64,000 nucleotides of DNA from Atribacter laminatus (GTDB lineage: Bacteria; Atribacterota; Atribacteria; Atribacterales; Atribacteraceae), in assembly GCF_015775515.1 (NCBI RefSeq), contig NZ_CP065383.1:3037226-3101225 (forward strand), written 5' to 3'. How positions within the stretch are numbered: the first letter of the stretch is position 1; each line of letters opens with the position of its first letter. The notes below the pieces were generated by a model. It made no database searches. It was not told where the DNA came from and was given only the letters and a program-made list of their open reading frames with translations. The translations under genes and the position numbers were made by a program. Shown here piece by piece: positions 19,226-28,646 of the stretch.

Positions 19226-20443
19226 TTACTGTTTTTTTATAAATTTCCAAATAAGCCGGTCGAATTCAGCAAAGGGTGGGTCGTTTAAAACATCATATCC
19301 TCTCAGCCAAGAACTATAACAAGCAAAATAATAGAAATAAGCTACCAACAAACCTAAAGCGTAGAAATCATTTTTAGGATACTGCAAATGAATAAATGAT
19401 GATTCATTTTTTTTAATTTGATATTGCAGGGCCTCAAGAGTTGCCGAATCATAGTCGGAAAAGGATTGTTTATCTAAAAATTGCAGTTCTTTCCCTAAAT
19501 AAGAATCCTCTTTTACCTTTTGAGGAAAATTGATAGGAGCTTGCAGGTGTTGACTTGGTGTACTATGGTTTAGAATAAAAAATACATCTCGATCATCACA
19601 GGATAAAATGTGCTCCAAATAACTACTCTTCAGTGACTCAAGAGTAATAATTTTGATTTTAAAGCATTGATTCTCGCCATTCAAGCTTTCTTCCAACAAA
19701 GGTTCCAAAGCTTTTAAAAGAGAATAAACCGGATAGGAGTTGGCAACAAAATAAAGCCTCTGAATCCCTTTTAATTGAATCTGATGGATTATTTGTGCTG
19801 TGGACATGGCTTCATCTCTACAAGATGAAAACCCCTCTTCGCACCCCTCAACCATATCTTTGATTGGAAGATTCATGGAATGAAGAGGAAGATATAATAG
19901 CTCAGAATGATGCCAAAAACGACAATTTTCGTTTTCAACCGGATAGAAAGGGAATAAAAGCAAGCGTGCAAACTCTGACATTATTCCGACTTCCGGGCCA
20001 ACAAACACTCTTTTTCCCTCGTTTAACATTACAACCAATTTAACCAGGTCAAGTTCATCTAAGGTACGCCCCAAAACAACAAATATCGTATCTAAAAGAT
20101 CAACAGAATGGCTTAATTTATGAAGATATTCTGGATGAGATGACGAACAGAAAAGATAGCTTTGATTGCTTTGAACTGATTCAGATTCAGTATATAAACA
20201 CTCTAAGAATTGGATAACATCGTCTTTACCAATCCATACAATTTGTTGGTTTGACTGGAGGATATTTCGATTAAAGCTGCTAATCCGATCGATATTAATT
20301 TTCCAACTCACAAAAGGAGGTACCGGAAAACCATTAAAAAAACCATCCGGTTTGATATTCCAGTCAAAATGAATGTCATTAATTTTAGTAAATCCTTTAT
20401 AAATTATTTTCGATTTTAATTTTCTTCTTTGGTTTTTTGCCAT
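19226..20443 (-). CDS. Divergent SIS-fold protein resembling phosphoglucose isomerase
   Basis: Not confidently assigned. The order of blocks parallels glucose-6-phosphate isomerase: a SIS-like strand [13 protein letters not shown], a [14 protein letters not shown] stretch where PGI has [24 protein letters not shown] where PGI has its LPLAL.G.D...LL.GA helix, LLEESLNG in place of the catalytic-Glu WxESLGK, and a C-terminal [32 protein letters not shown] like PGI's IDPFDQPGVE tail. Most signature residues are changed, so isomerase activity is doubtful. 405 aa. It begins inside the end of cimA (28-base overlap). An active PGI with altered motifs or a regulatory relic are both possible. Confidence 0.55.
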   Translation of the reverse strand: MAKNQRRKLKSKIIYKGFTKINDIHFDWNIKPDGFFNGFPVPPFVSWKINIDRISSFNRNILQSNQQIVWIGKDDVIQFLECLYTESESVQSNQSYLFCSSSHPEYLHKLSHSVDLLDTIFVVLGRTLDELDLVKLVVMLNEGKRVFVGPEVGIMSEFARLLLFPFYPVENENCRFWHHSELLYLPLHSMNLPIKDMVEGCEEGFSSCRDEAMSTAQIIHQIQLKGIQRLYFVANSYPVYSLLKALEPLLEESLNGENQCFKIKIITLESLKSSYLEHILSCDDRDVFFILNHSTPSQHLQAPINFPQKVKEDSYLGKELQFLDKQSFSDYDSATLEALQYQIKKNESSFIHLQYPKNDFYALGLLVAYFYYFACYSSWLRGYDVLNDPPFAEFDRLIWKFIKKQ

Positions 20444-21996
20444 AATCCATATTTTACGCTATCTTCCAAGGCCTCCCAACTCGCTTCTATAACGTCAGTG
20501 GAAACACCAACCGTTCCCCAAGTATGACTACCATCGGTTGTTTGGATTAATACCCGTATTTTTGCCGCAGTTCCATCTTTTTCGTTTAAGACCCGAACTT
20601 TGTAGTCGCTTAATCGAATTCTTTTTAGCTGAGGGTATAAACTTTCCAGAGCTTTCCGCAGAGCATTATCCAAGGCATGAACCGGACCATCGCCTTCTGC
20701 GGCTGTATGAACGAAATGATCTCCAACATTTAGTTTAATGGTTGCTTCGGTAATTACTTCCTCATCTCCTCTTTTCTCTACGATTACCCGAAAACCTTGC
20801 AAGGTGAAAAAATTCATCGTTTCACCTAAAACTTCACGGAGCATCATCTCGAAGGAAGCGTCAGCCCCTTCATACTGATATCCATAAGACTCCGACTCTT
20901 TTATCTTATCTATTAAGGAAGTCACACGAGAATCATCAGGTTGCAAATCAACTCCGACTTCATGAGCTCGATAAAGGATATTACTCTTACCAGCTTGTTC
21001 TGAAACTAATATTCTTCTTTGATTGCCGACCAGGTCCGGAATGACATGCTCATAAGTTAGCGGATCCCTCATGATTGCACTGGCGTGAATGCCTCCTTTA
21101 TGGGTAAAGGCACTCTTGCCGACAAAGGGTTGATAGTGATTTGGTCGCATATTCGCTGTTTCATCAATGAATCGCGAAACTTCTACCAACTTTTTTAATT
21201 GTTCCTCAGATAAGCAAGAAATTCCCATTTTTAAAACCAAATTGGGAATAATACTGCAAAGATTGGCATTTCCACAACGTTCTCCATATCCATTAAAGGT
21301 GCCTTGAATTTGGTTTGCTCCGCAGTCGACTGCAATTAAGCTGTTGGCCACAGCGATTCCGCCATCGTTATGAGTATGGATTCCAATTTCAAAAGATTCC
21401 GTAAGCTGAGATTTAACCTTCGAAAAAATTGAGGCAATTTCATGGGGAAGCGCCCCACCATTGGTATCACAAAGAATGATTGCATCGGCTCCGGCATTAT
21501 AGGCAACTTCAATAGTTTTTAATGCATAATCCTGGTCCTGTTTATACCCATCAAAAAAATGCTCGGCATCAAAAAAAACCGTTTTCCCGGCTGATTTTAA
21601 AAAGCTGATGGAATCATCAATCATCTTCAGATTTTCATCCAGCGTGGTACGGAGAGCTCGCTTTACATGGAGCGTCCAGGATTTTCCGAATATGGTTATA
21701 ACCGGTGAACCGGCTTCAAGAAGAAGACGGAGATTTTTATCTTGATCTGGTTTGGTTTCTGCTTTTCTGGTACTTCCAAAAGCACATATTTTCGCATTGT
21801 GGAAGGAAATTTTTTGAGCTTTTTCAAAAAAAGCGATATCTTTCGGATTTGATCCTGGCCAACCACCTTCGATATAGTGGATGCCAAATTCATCGAGCTT
21901 TAGGGCAATCTGGATTTTATCCTGAACCGAGAAATTGATTCCCTCCATTTGAGAACCATCTCGTAAAGTTGTATCGTAAATTTTAACCTGACTCAT
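20416..21996 (-). CDS. cimA: (R)-citramalate synthase
   Basis: Condenses pyruvate and acetyl-CoA to citramalate, the threonine-independent entry to isoleucine. The DRE-TIM metallolyase barrel has DTTLRDGSQ at residues 9-17, IHTHNDGG with metal His residues, and the GNANL stretch. The C-terminal regulatory LeuA dimer domain (about 400-520) is present, with [16 protein letters not shown]. The 526 aa length and extended C-terminus match the CimA (TIGR00977-type) group rather than homocitrate synthase or LeuA. It starts with ATG at 21996. The divergent PGI-like gene overlaps its 3' end. Confidence 0.93.
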   Translation of the reverse strand: MSQVKIYDTTLRDGSQMEGINFSVQDKIQIALKLDEFGIHYIEGGWPGSNPKDIAFFEKAQKISFHNAKICAFGSTRKAETKPDQDKNLRLLLEAGSPVITIFGKSWTLHVKRALRTTLDENLKMIDDSISFLKSAGKTVFFDAEHFFDGYKQDQDYALKTIEVAYNAGADAIILCDTNGGALPHEIASIFSKVKSQLTESFEIGIHTHNDGGIAVANSLIAVDCGANQIQGTFNGYGERCGNANLCSIIPNLVLKMGISCLSEEQLKKLVEVSRFIDETANMRPNHYQPFVGKSAFTHKGGIHASAIMRDPLTYEHVIPDLVGNQRRILVSEQAGKSNILYRAHEVGVDLQPDDSRVTSLIDKIKESESYGYQYEGADASFEMMLREVLGETMNFFTLQGFRVIVEKRGDEEVITEATIKLNVGDHFVHTAAEGDGPVHALDNALRKALESLYPQLKRIRLSDYKVRVLNEKDGTAAKIRVLIQTTDGSHTWGTVGVSTDVIEASWEALEDSVKYGLWQKTKEEN

Positions 21997-22031
21997 ATCA
22001 ATCTACCCCCATTTCAATTTCAAACAACACT

Positions 22032-22844
22032 TCAGGCTTCACCTTTCATGAGCATGATTTTTTTTAATTCGATGAGGTTTTCAACAATCATATCAGGAAC
22101 AATGCCAGTTTTTTTCACATCTTCTCCCTGATGAACTCCAGTTAAGACCAATATTGAAAAAATATTTTGTTGCTTGGCTAAAACAATATCAGTATCTAAG
22201 CGGTCACCAATTAAAATCGTATCTTCAACCGAAAAACCTGTCATTTCCAGTAGGAATTGGATTGACTCCGGTTGTGGTTTCCCAAATACTTTGGCTTTGG
22301 TACCTGTACAGGCTTCAATACTGGCTAAAATCGCTCCGCAACCGGGAATTAATCCATCTTCCATTGGATAGGTCAAATCAGGATTGGTTCCATACAGCTG
22401 GGCACCATTTAAAACATATCTCATCGCTTTGGTCAGTTTCTCATAGTTAAATTGCCGATCCATTCCCACGATGACAAAATGAATATTCTCATTGGAGGAA
22501 TCATCAATCATTTTTATACCGTTTTTCTGTAATTCATCACGGATACCTGCCTCACCAATACAATACACTTGGGATTGAGGATTTTCTCTCGCAACATAGT
22601 AAGCAGTAATCGAGCTGGAGCTAATAATCTCATCCTCGCTAGCATATATATTCATTTTTTTTAGTTTATCGACATATTGACCTTTAGTTATGGTAGAGTT
22701 ATTTGAAAAGAAGGCAATTTTTGATTTCCGTTCCCGAAGAAAACGAAAAAAATCATCGCTTCCTGGAAGAGGATGTTTTCCTCGATAAATAACCCCATCC
22801 ATGTCAACAATAAAATTTTTATATCTCTCCCATGTCAAATACAC
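22032..22844 (-). CDS. HAD-superfamily phosphatase, NagD/p-nitrophenylphosphatase-like
   Basis: Type IIA HAD phosphatase. It has the nucleophile motif FIVDMDGVIYRG, motif II FFSNNSTIT, the C2 cap with GMDRQFNYEKLTKAM, and motif IV LIGDRLDTDI. The frame stays open to 22934 but the first 30 residues are atypical and run into the divergent ABC gene, so I place the start at GTG 22844 (TTG 22838 is equally possible). About 270 aa from that start, normal for the family. Substrate unknown; relatives dephosphorylate sugar phosphates, nucleotides or phosphoglycolate. It is monocistronic or leads into cimA. Confidence 0.87.
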   Translation of the reverse strand: MYLTWERYKNFIVDMDGVIYRGKHPLPGSDDFFRFLRERKSKIAFFSNNSTITKGQYVDKLKKMNIYASEDEIISSSSITAYYVARENPQSQVYCIGEAGIRDELQKNGIKMIDDSSNENIHFVIVGMDRQFNYEKLTKAMRYVLNGAQLYGTNPDLTYPMEDGLIPGCGAILASIEACTGTKAKVFGKPQPESIQFLLEMTGFSVEDTILIGDRLDTDIVLAKQQNIFSILVLTGVHQGEDVKKTGIVPDMIVENLIELKKIMLMKGEA

Positions 22845-22869
22845 TCTTCTTCTCAACCCCTTTTTTGAA

Positions 22870-22875
22870 TATAAT
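22870..22875 (+). promoter_or_regulatory. -10 hexamer between divergent HAD and ABC genes
   Basis: A perfect TATAAT sits 24 bases before the first in-frame codon of the ABC operon. It is part of the near-palindrome GAATATAATATTC (22867-22879), so a -10 can be read on both strands. No convincing -35 is visible. Confidence 0.45.
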
Positions 22876-22898
22876 ATTCTGTGGTAAGAAAGGAGTGA

Positions 22899-23813
22899 AT
22901 TCCGTTCGGATATCCAGCTCTTAAGTTTAACCATATTACCAAAAGCTATGGCGAAAATACAGTCCTCAAGGATATTATTCTTGAAGTCAATCCAGGCGAT
23001 GTCTTTGGTTTTCTGGGAAATAACGGCTCTGGGAAAACCACCACTATTCGTATCTTATTTGGTTTAGTGCGCCCCTCTCGAGGCACTTTTCAGGTTTTTA
23101 ATTATCTGTGCCCGGCCCATTTAAACCAGGCCAAGCAGTTGATGGGCGGAGTTATCGATATCCCATCGTTTTATGATAACTTAAGTGGTCGAGAGAATTT
23201 ATATTTACTTGCTTCTCTTTCCAACTCTCGGGTAAGCAATTCAGAAATTGAATTGGTTTCCTCTATGGTTGGGATAGATACCATTATCAACAAACCAGTA
23301 GGAATCTATTCCAATGGCCAAAAGAGAAGATTATCGATTGCTCAAGCATTACTTCCCCGACCAAAGATCATTGTTTTAGACGAACCGACTTCTGGACTCG
23401 ATCCACAGGGGGTAAAAAGCATTCGGAACTTGATACTCCAACTCAACCAAGAACATGGATTAACGGTATTCTTTTCTTCCCATCTCCTCAGTGAAGTTCA
23501 GAAAATTTGCAATCGTATTTCAATCATTAATAAAGGGAAAATAATTAAAACCGTTAAAGTGAAAGACTTTTTATTTGACTCATTTTTCAGCATCCAGGCA
23601 AGCCCGATTGAAGCATTACTCAGTTTTTTAAAAGAAAAAAATATCCCTTACCGAACTCAGGAAAAATATATTCTGGCACATTTTGATGGGAATCAAATAC
23701 CTGAAATAATTCAAGAACTCACTAAAAGAAACATATTAATTTATGAAATATTCCGTCACCAACTCAGTTTGGAAGAAGCCTTTTTAGCAGCTATCGAAGG
23801 AGATGGCCAATGA
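22899..23813 (+). CDS. ABC transporter ATP-binding protein, ABC-2 export type
   Basis: Nucleotide-binding subunit of a two-gene exporter. Walker A GNNGSGKTT is encoded around 23020-23045, so a GTG start at 23067 is too late: it would remove the P-loop. Upstream the frame reads back through ALKFNHITKSYG to a stop at 22896. No ATG, GTG or TTG exists there; an ATT at 22899 follows AAAGGAG. Signature SNGQKRRLS, Walker B IIVLDEPTSGLDP and the H-loop SSHLLSE are intact. So either an ATT start or a one-base consensus error near the 5' end is likely. It overlaps the permease gene by four bases. Confidence 0.83.
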   Translation: MPFGYPALKFNHITKSYGENTVLKDIILEVNPGDVFGFLGNNGSGKTTTIRILFGLVRPSRGTFQVFNYLCPAHLNQAKQLMGGVIDIPSFYDNLSGRENLYLLASLSNSRVSNSEIELVSSMVGIDTIINKPVGIYSNGQKRRLSIAQALLPRPKIIVLDEPTSGLDPQGVKSIRNLILQLNQEHGLTVFFSSHLLSEVQKICNRISIINKGKIIKTVKVKDFLFDSFFSIQASPIEALLSFLKEKNIPYRTQEKYILAHFDGNQIPEIIQELTKRNILIYEIFRHQLSLEEAFLAAIEGDGQ

Positions 23814-24625
23814 ATATTCTTGGTTCTGAAATTAAAAAAATCAAGGCAAATTATCGAACTTACGGAGGCTTAATCGTCTTATGGGGCCTGGGAATACTCA
23901 TTGGTATAAACGTTTGGTATAATCCTTCTCTTCTCCCCCTGAAACAACTTGGTTTTCGATTAAGTGGTCTTTACATTCCGGGCTTAACGCTCTATCCATT
24001 AGCAGTGGTTGGACCGGTGGTTGCGGTTTTAATTGCTGGTGAAAGCATTGCTGGTGAACGGATTAAGGGAACGCTCCGTATGATTTTAACCCGGCCAGTT
24101 TCTCGCCTTCGCATTTATATGGGAAAATTAAGTTTAATTATCCTCTACTCGATCTTTATTGTTTTTTCCACCTTATTGATAACCAGTTTATTAGGTTATA
24201 TTCTTTTTGGCGGCGGTTCGGTGGTTCTGCCGGCTGAATTAAACAACATGAGCTCCGGCTTTTTCACATTGAGCGCCCAAGAAGCTTTATTAAGGCTTAC
24301 CCTAGCTGGGCTGACTGTTTCTTTCTATATTCTCACCTATGCGTCCATTGCTTTATGCCTTTCTTCCTTTATGAGTCATTCTTTAGCAAGCCCAATTTTC
24401 ACCCTAATTTTTACCGCTGCCTCAACAGTCGTTCAAAACCTTGAAGTTTTTAAGTCGGTTTCGCCTTATCTGATAACTCGTCATTTACTTTCCTGGCAAA
24501 ATTTAATGAATAAGTCTATCGATCGGAATTCTTTATTTTTTTCCTTTATTATTGTTGGATTTTACTTTCTGGGAAGCCTCCTGGTTGGAATTACGATTTT
24601 TAATCGTAAAGATGAGACAACCTAA
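23810..24625 (+). CDS. ABC-2 type transporter permease
   Basis: Membrane partner of the preceding ATPase (ATGA overlap). 271 aa with six predicted hydrophobic segments: about 20-35, 60-80, 115-140, 165-190, 195-215 and 240-265. The second is followed by the conserved ABC-2 phrase GESIAGERIKGTLRMILTRPVSRLRIYMGK, split here as residues about 78-107, marking the NosY/GldF-like permease family. The exported substrate is unknown. A two-component exporter without a periplasmic partner is typical for small molecules, lipids or peptides. Confidence 0.88.
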   Translation: MNILGSEIKKIKANYRTYGGLIVLWGLGILIGINVWYNPSLLPLKQLGFRLSGLYIPGLTLYPLAVVGPVVAVLIAGESIAGERIKGTLRMILTRPVSRLRIYMGKLSLIILYSIFIVFSTLLITSLLGYILFGGGSVVLPAELNNMSSGFFTLSAQEALLRLTLAGLTVSFYILTYASIALCLSSFMSHSLASPIFTLIFTAASTVVQNLEVFKSVSPYLITRHLLSWQNLMNKSIDRNSLFFSFIIVGFYFLGSLLVGITIFNRKDETT

Positions 24626-24648
24626 TAAATTTTAACATTCTTTATTTT

Positions 24649-26694
24649 TTAACAGTTTTCACATTCTTTTTCTCCAGTACCTAAATATAAAACTTGACTT
24701 TCTCGGCTTTGATAACGATAGACAGTTATCCCTTTGCAACCGAGCTGATGAGCCAGAAAATAAGCTTGACCAACATCTTCAGGAGTAGCATCGTTTGGAA
24801 GGTTAATAGTTTTAGACACCGCATTATCAACTTGTTTTTGAAATACTGCTTGGATTTGCACTTGAAAAGTTGGAGGAATTTCAAGAGCGGTAAGAAAAAG
24901 CGAATGAAGATGTTCAGGTATTCCATCAATATCTTTTAGAGAACCTTTTTCCCAGATCGATTTTCGAATTTTCTCTTCTATTTTTAAAACTTTTAGTTGT
25001 TTTTCCAGTAAGGGATTAATTTCAATGAGCTCGGTATTTTCTAAAACAAAACGTCTATATATAAGGGCAAAATACGGCTCTATGCCACTGGAACATCCAG
25101 CAATAAGGCTAATTGTTCCGGTGGGAGCAATTGAAATTAAAGTTGCATTTCGAAAGGGTAAATTCTTTGCAGCATGGAGGCTCTTTGGGTAATTGGGAAA
25201 AACATCCCTTTGTTCTGCTAATTCTTTCGAAGCCAATTTCGCTTCATTAGCAATAAAAGTTATGAGCTGTTCAGCGATTTGAAGAGCCTGATCTGAATAA
25301 TAGGAAATACCAAGCTGGCATAGTAAATCAGCAAATCCCATAACACCCAAACCGATTTTTCGATTGGCTTTTACCATTTTTTCAACTATAGGCAAAGGAT
25401 AGCGGTTGATATCAATAATATTATCTAAAAAATGGACGGCATCAAAAACAACTCTTTGAAGTTTCTGATAATCAATTTTCCCATCAGTACTCATTTTGGA
25501 TAGATTTATGGAACCAAGATTGCAAGATTCATAGGGAAGCAGCGGAACTTCACCGCAAGGATTGGTTGCTTCGAGCAGTCCTAAAGAAGGAGTGGGATTA
25601 TTTCGATTTATTTCATCTAAAAAAATTAAACCCGGCTCTCCGGATTTCCAAGCGCTTTCGACAATCAAATCAAATAGCTCTCGAGCGTTAACCGTTGAGA
25701 CCGCTTTTTGTAAATGCGGGTCAACCAAGTCTATTTTTTCACCTTGGTGCACTCTCTTCATTTCTTCATCAGTAATGGCTACCGATAGATTGAAGTTTTC
25801 AAGAAAACCTGCTTGGTTCTTTGCTCGTATGAACTCACGGATATCTGGATGGTTGAAGCGAAGTATTCCCATGTTGGCTCCCCGCCTCCGACCACCTTGT
25901 TTTACAACATCGGTAGCCGTATCAAATATCCTCATAAAAGAAACCGGTCCCGAAGCTCGCCCACCGGTTGATGAAACCTGGTCTCCTTTTGGTCGGAGCA
26001 TGGAAAAATTAAAACCGGTCCCTCCTCCTGATTTGTGAATGATGGCCATATCTCTTAAGGTATTAAAAATTCCTTCAATTGAATCTTCTACCGGGAGAAC
26101 AAAACAAGCCGAAAGTTGCCCCAAGGATGTCCCTGCATTCATCAAGGTTGGTGAGTTCGGTAGAAACTCAAGGGAGGTAAGAAGTTGATAAAATTTTTCG
26201 AAACTTTCATTAACATCCTGTCCATAGAAACGGTCGGCTTCGGCTACAGCCAAAGCTACTCGTTTCATCATTGCCTTTGGAGTTTCCTGAACTTCACCTT
26301 CTTCGTTTTTAATCAGATACCTTTCTTTTAAAACTTGTATAGCATTGAAGCTCAACTTCAGATCGTCGTGAACTCCAAACAATTTCCATTTGGCTTCTCG
26401 AATTTCTCTCCGCTTTTCTCGATAAAGGATATAAGCTTTTGCTACCTGTGGGAGGGAATGGCTCATTAATACTTTTTCCACTTCATCCTGAATTTCTTCA
26501 ACCAATGGTATTGGTCTTGACCGATTGATTTGAAGATTTTCTATCACTTCACGAGCTAACTCTTCAGCCCTTCCCGGTTGATAATATTCAGTGGCAAGAA
26601 GTGCTTGCTCTATGGCTCGGATTATTTTTTTTATGGTGAAAGGCTCGATTGATCCATCCCTTTTTTTTACTTGTGGAAAAGAGTCTTCAACCAA
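24649..26694 (-). CDS. nrdJ: Adenosylcobalamin-dependent ribonucleotide reductase, class II
   Basis: Reduces ribonucleotides to deoxyribonucleotides using coenzyme B12, independent of oxygen. An N-terminal ATP-cone (about 5-95) is followed by the catalytic barrel with LSACFVLPV (first redox Cys), NPCGEVPLLPYESCN (radical-site Cys and Glu, about 378), APTGTISLIAG, and a C-terminal CENC redox pair on the extreme tail. 681 aa is the shorter class II form. The TTG start at 26694 is taken because GGAGGG, encoded in the tail of the upstream tiny gene, is well placed. No cobalamin riboswitch was recognised upstream. Confidence 0.95.
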   Translation of the reverse strand: MVEDSFPQVKKRDGSIEPFTIKKIIRAIEQALLATEYYQPGRAEELAREVIENLQINRSRPIPLVEEIQDEVEKVLMSHSLPQVAKAYILYREKRREIREAKWKLFGVHDDLKLSFNAIQVLKERYLIKNEEGEVQETPKAMMKRVALAVAEADRFYGQDVNESFEKFYQLLTSLEFLPNSPTLMNAGTSLGQLSACFVLPVEDSIEGIFNTLRDMAIIHKSGGGTGFNFSMLRPKGDQVSSTGGRASGPVSFMRIFDTATDVVKQGGRRRGANMGILRFNHPDIREFIRAKNQAGFLENFNLSVAITDEEMKRVHQGEKIDLVDPHLQKAVSTVNARELFDLIVESAWKSGEPGLIFLDEINRNNPTPSLGLLEATNPCGEVPLLPYESCNLGSINLSKMSTDGKIDYQKLQRVVFDAVHFLDNIIDINRYPLPIVEKMVKANRKIGLGVMGFADLLCQLGISYYSDQALQIAEQLITFIANEAKLASKELAEQRDVFPNYPKSLHAAKNLPFRNATLISIAPTGTISLIAGCSSGIEPYFALIYRRFVLENTELIEINPLLEKQLKVLKIEEKIRKSIWEKGSLKDIDGIPEHLHSLFLTALEIPPTFQVQIQAVFQKQVDNAVSKTINLPNDATPEDVGQAYFLAHQLGCKGITVYRYQSRESQVLYLGTGEKECENC

Positions 26695-26696
26695 AT

Positions 26697-26825
26697 TTAT
26701 CCCTCCTTCTTTTGGCTTTCCTCCCTTTTATTAAAAGAGCCTTTTTCGCCACAGTTTGAGCATTTTTGCGGCTTACAACGACCTTCTTTTTCGAAACCAC
26801 AAGACTCACAAACCCAAACCGCCAT
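26697..26825 (-). CDS. Tiny RCKP-type rubredoxin-like zinc-ribbon protein
   Basis: A 42-residue protein with two Cys pairs, VCESCGF and KCSNCGE, and the exact RCKP phrase (residues 16-19) that names the RCKP-type rubredoxin-like family. The tail is Lys/Glu-rich. The ATG at 26825 follows GGTGGAGAT. Its last codons encode the Shine-Dalgarno of nrdJ, and only two bases separate its stop from the nrdJ start, so the two are surely cotranscribed. It could bind zinc or iron; a small electron carrier or assembly role for NrdJ is inference. Confidence 0.85.
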   Translation of the reverse strand: MAVWVCESCGFEKEGRCKPQKCSNCGEKGSFNKREESQKKEG

Positions 26826-26934
26826 TTTTATCTCCACCCTTCTGGTTATCAATCATTTCTGAACATATTATTCTCTATAAACAATCTATCGTTTTTTTAA
26901 CCCTTAACCATACAATATCGACGACGCAGTGATC

Positions 26935-27594
26935 TCATTCAATCCCTGCATATACTTGCTCAATCCACTCTTCCAATTTTGGAATGTCCAAAAAAATAAA
27001 ATCGGGCTTCTCGCCACCCAAAGCATCTGGGTGTATTGAATCCCATAAAACCAAAGCTCCCTTTACTCCTGCTTGATGAGCCGATTGAATATCTAAAGGT
27101 GAATCTCCAAAATAGATCACTTCTTCTGGAGAAAAGGAAAAATAAGATATTATCTTCACCACTCCATCAGGATAGGGTTTTGGACGAGGAATTTCATCAC
27201 CACAGACGACCAAGTCAAAAAGTTTAACGATGTCTAACCTTTTTAAAGTAATATCAGCACTTCTTCTTCCCTTTGATGTAAAAAGCGATTGTTTAATTCC
27301 CTTTTGTCGAAGCTTTTGAATCAATTCAAAAACCTGAGAAAAAGTATCAACCAATTTATCATGATTCTCTCGATAGTAGGTATAAAAATCTTCTAAAGCT
27401 TGATTCTTCCTCTTCTTTCCAACAATTTTTTCTATCACATCACTTTCGGGAGGACCATAAAGTTGAACAATTTCTTTTGGACTTAGCTTTGAACCGGTAT
27501 ACTTTTCAAAAACCATGTTAAAAGCACCCCATAGAAGTTTTGAACTACCAATAAGGGTGTTATCCAAATCCCAAATCATTAATTTAAATGTCAT
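26935..27594 (-). CDS. HAD-superfamily hydrolase, phosphoglycolate-phosphatase-like
   Basis: Type I HAD phosphatase with motif I WDLDNTLIGS, motif II LFTSKGRR, motif III Lys in PRPKPYPDG and motif IV YFGDSPLDIQSA. About 219 aa from the ATG at 27594. This start overlaps the hisC stop by four bases (ATGA), whereas the longer frame to 27687 lies inside hisC. It is the last gene of the kinase-fusion/hpt/hisC operon. Substrate unknown. Histidinol-phosphatases of another HAD type exist, so a link to hisC is possible but not shown. Confidence 0.85.
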   Translation of the reverse strand: MTFKLMIWDLDNTLIGSSKLLWGAFNMVFEKYTGSKLSPKEIVQLYGPPESDVIEKIVGKKRKNQALEDFYTYYRENHDKLVDTFSQVFELIQKLRQKGIKQSLFTSKGRRSADITLKRLDIVKLFDLVVCGDEIPRPKPYPDGVVKIISYFSFSPEEVIYFGDSPLDIQSAHQAGVKGALVLWDSIHPDALGGEKPDFIFLDIPKLEEWIEQVYAGIE

Positions 27595-28646
27595 TTTTTT
27601 CCGTCCTTTAGCATTGCACTCAGAACTTGAATTAAAAGTTGCATATTCGAGTCTGTCCCAATGGATATTCGCAGGGAATCCGGCCACTCAGAAAAATATC
27701 TGACCAATATATGATTCTTTTTTAAATAAAGATATTCCGATTCTAAGTTGTCTCCTGGCCTTTGAACCATAACAAAATTGGCTTCCGAGGGAAGCACCGA
27801 GTAGCCGAGTCTGCTCATAGCCTGGGAAAATTCTCTCCGGGTTCGTTTAATTTTCTCAACATTATTCATCATATAATGATGATCTTGTAGAGCCGCAGTA
27901 GCAGCCTTTTGGGAAAACCAGCTTACATTATAAGAATCTTTAACCTTTAGCAAACCACGAATCATTTCAGGGTGAGCAATCAAAAAACCAACCCGTATTC
28001 CTGCCAATGAATAAGACTTGGACAAGGTTCGTAAAACAATCAAATGAGGATATTCTTTTATAAGTGAAAGAGCGTTTTCTCGGGCAAAATCAACATAAGC
28101 TTCATCAACAACAATTGGACAGGAAGAGCTTTTGAGTAAATTGTCTATCACCGGTGTGGATAAAAATGTTCCGGTTGGAGAGTTAGGATTACAGACCACC
28201 TTTAATTGAGCTTGACTGGTTAAAATCTTTTTAGGAAGAGAGTATTCCTTTTCAAAAGGTATTTCTTCATAATTGGCTTCTTGCAACAAGGCAAGCACTC
28301 GATACAGAGTATAAGTCGGATAAGGATAAGAAACTCGATCGTCTTTTCCGAGAAACGCCCGAAAAATTATGCTTAAAAGTTCATCCGATCCGTTTCCAAC
28401 CAAGATCCAATCGGGAGGATACCCATATACTGCTGAAACTCGCTCCCTTAGTTCATCACAAAGTGGTGATGGATACCAGGATAAGCGATGTTTATTTAGG
28501 TTTTCCATCAAGGTCTCAATAACCAAGGGGGATGGTGGATAGGGGTTTTCGTTGGTATTTAATTTAATAAATTGACCATCTTGCGGTTGTTCCCCAGGTT
28601 GGTAACCGGCTATCAATTCCAAGTGCTTCCGAAAATAACTCATCAA
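27591..28646 (-). CDS. hisC: Histidinol-phosphate aminotransferase family (fold-type I PLP)
   Basis: PLP-dependent aminotransferase, probably converting imidazole-acetol phosphate and glutamate to histidinol phosphate. 351 aa. It has NTNENPYPPSP at the N-terminus, the Tyr/Asp block VVDEAYVDFA, and the PLP-binding Lys in LRTLSKSYSLAGIRVGF. It overlaps hpt upstream and the HAD gene downstream by four bases each. No other his genes are present here, so phenylalanine/tyrosine or another aminotransferase use is also possible. The family is secure, the substrate only probable. Confidence 0.88.
   Translation of the reverse strand: MMSYFRKHLELIAGYQPGEQPQDGQFIKLNTNENPYPPSPLVIETLMENLNKHRLSWYPSPLCDELRERVSAVYGYPPDWILVGNGSDELLSIIFRAFLGKDDRVSYPYPTYTLYRVLALLQEANYEEIPFEKEYSLPKKILTSQAQLKVVCNPNSPTGTFLSTPVIDNLLKSSSCPIVVDEAYVDFARENALSLIKEYPHLIVLRTLSKSYSLAGIRVGFLIAHPEMIRGLLKVKDSYNVSWFSQKAATAALQDHHYMMNNVEKIKRTRREFSQAMSRLGYSVLPSEANFVMVQRPGDNLESEYLYLKKNHILVRYFSEWPDSLRISIGTDSNMQLLIQVLSAMLKDGKK

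Noticed and set aside
25562..26038. Open frame of 158 codons opposite nrdJ
   Set aside because: Codon-frame shadow of a strongly conserved gene, rich in Ser/Pro/Arg, with no homology signal.
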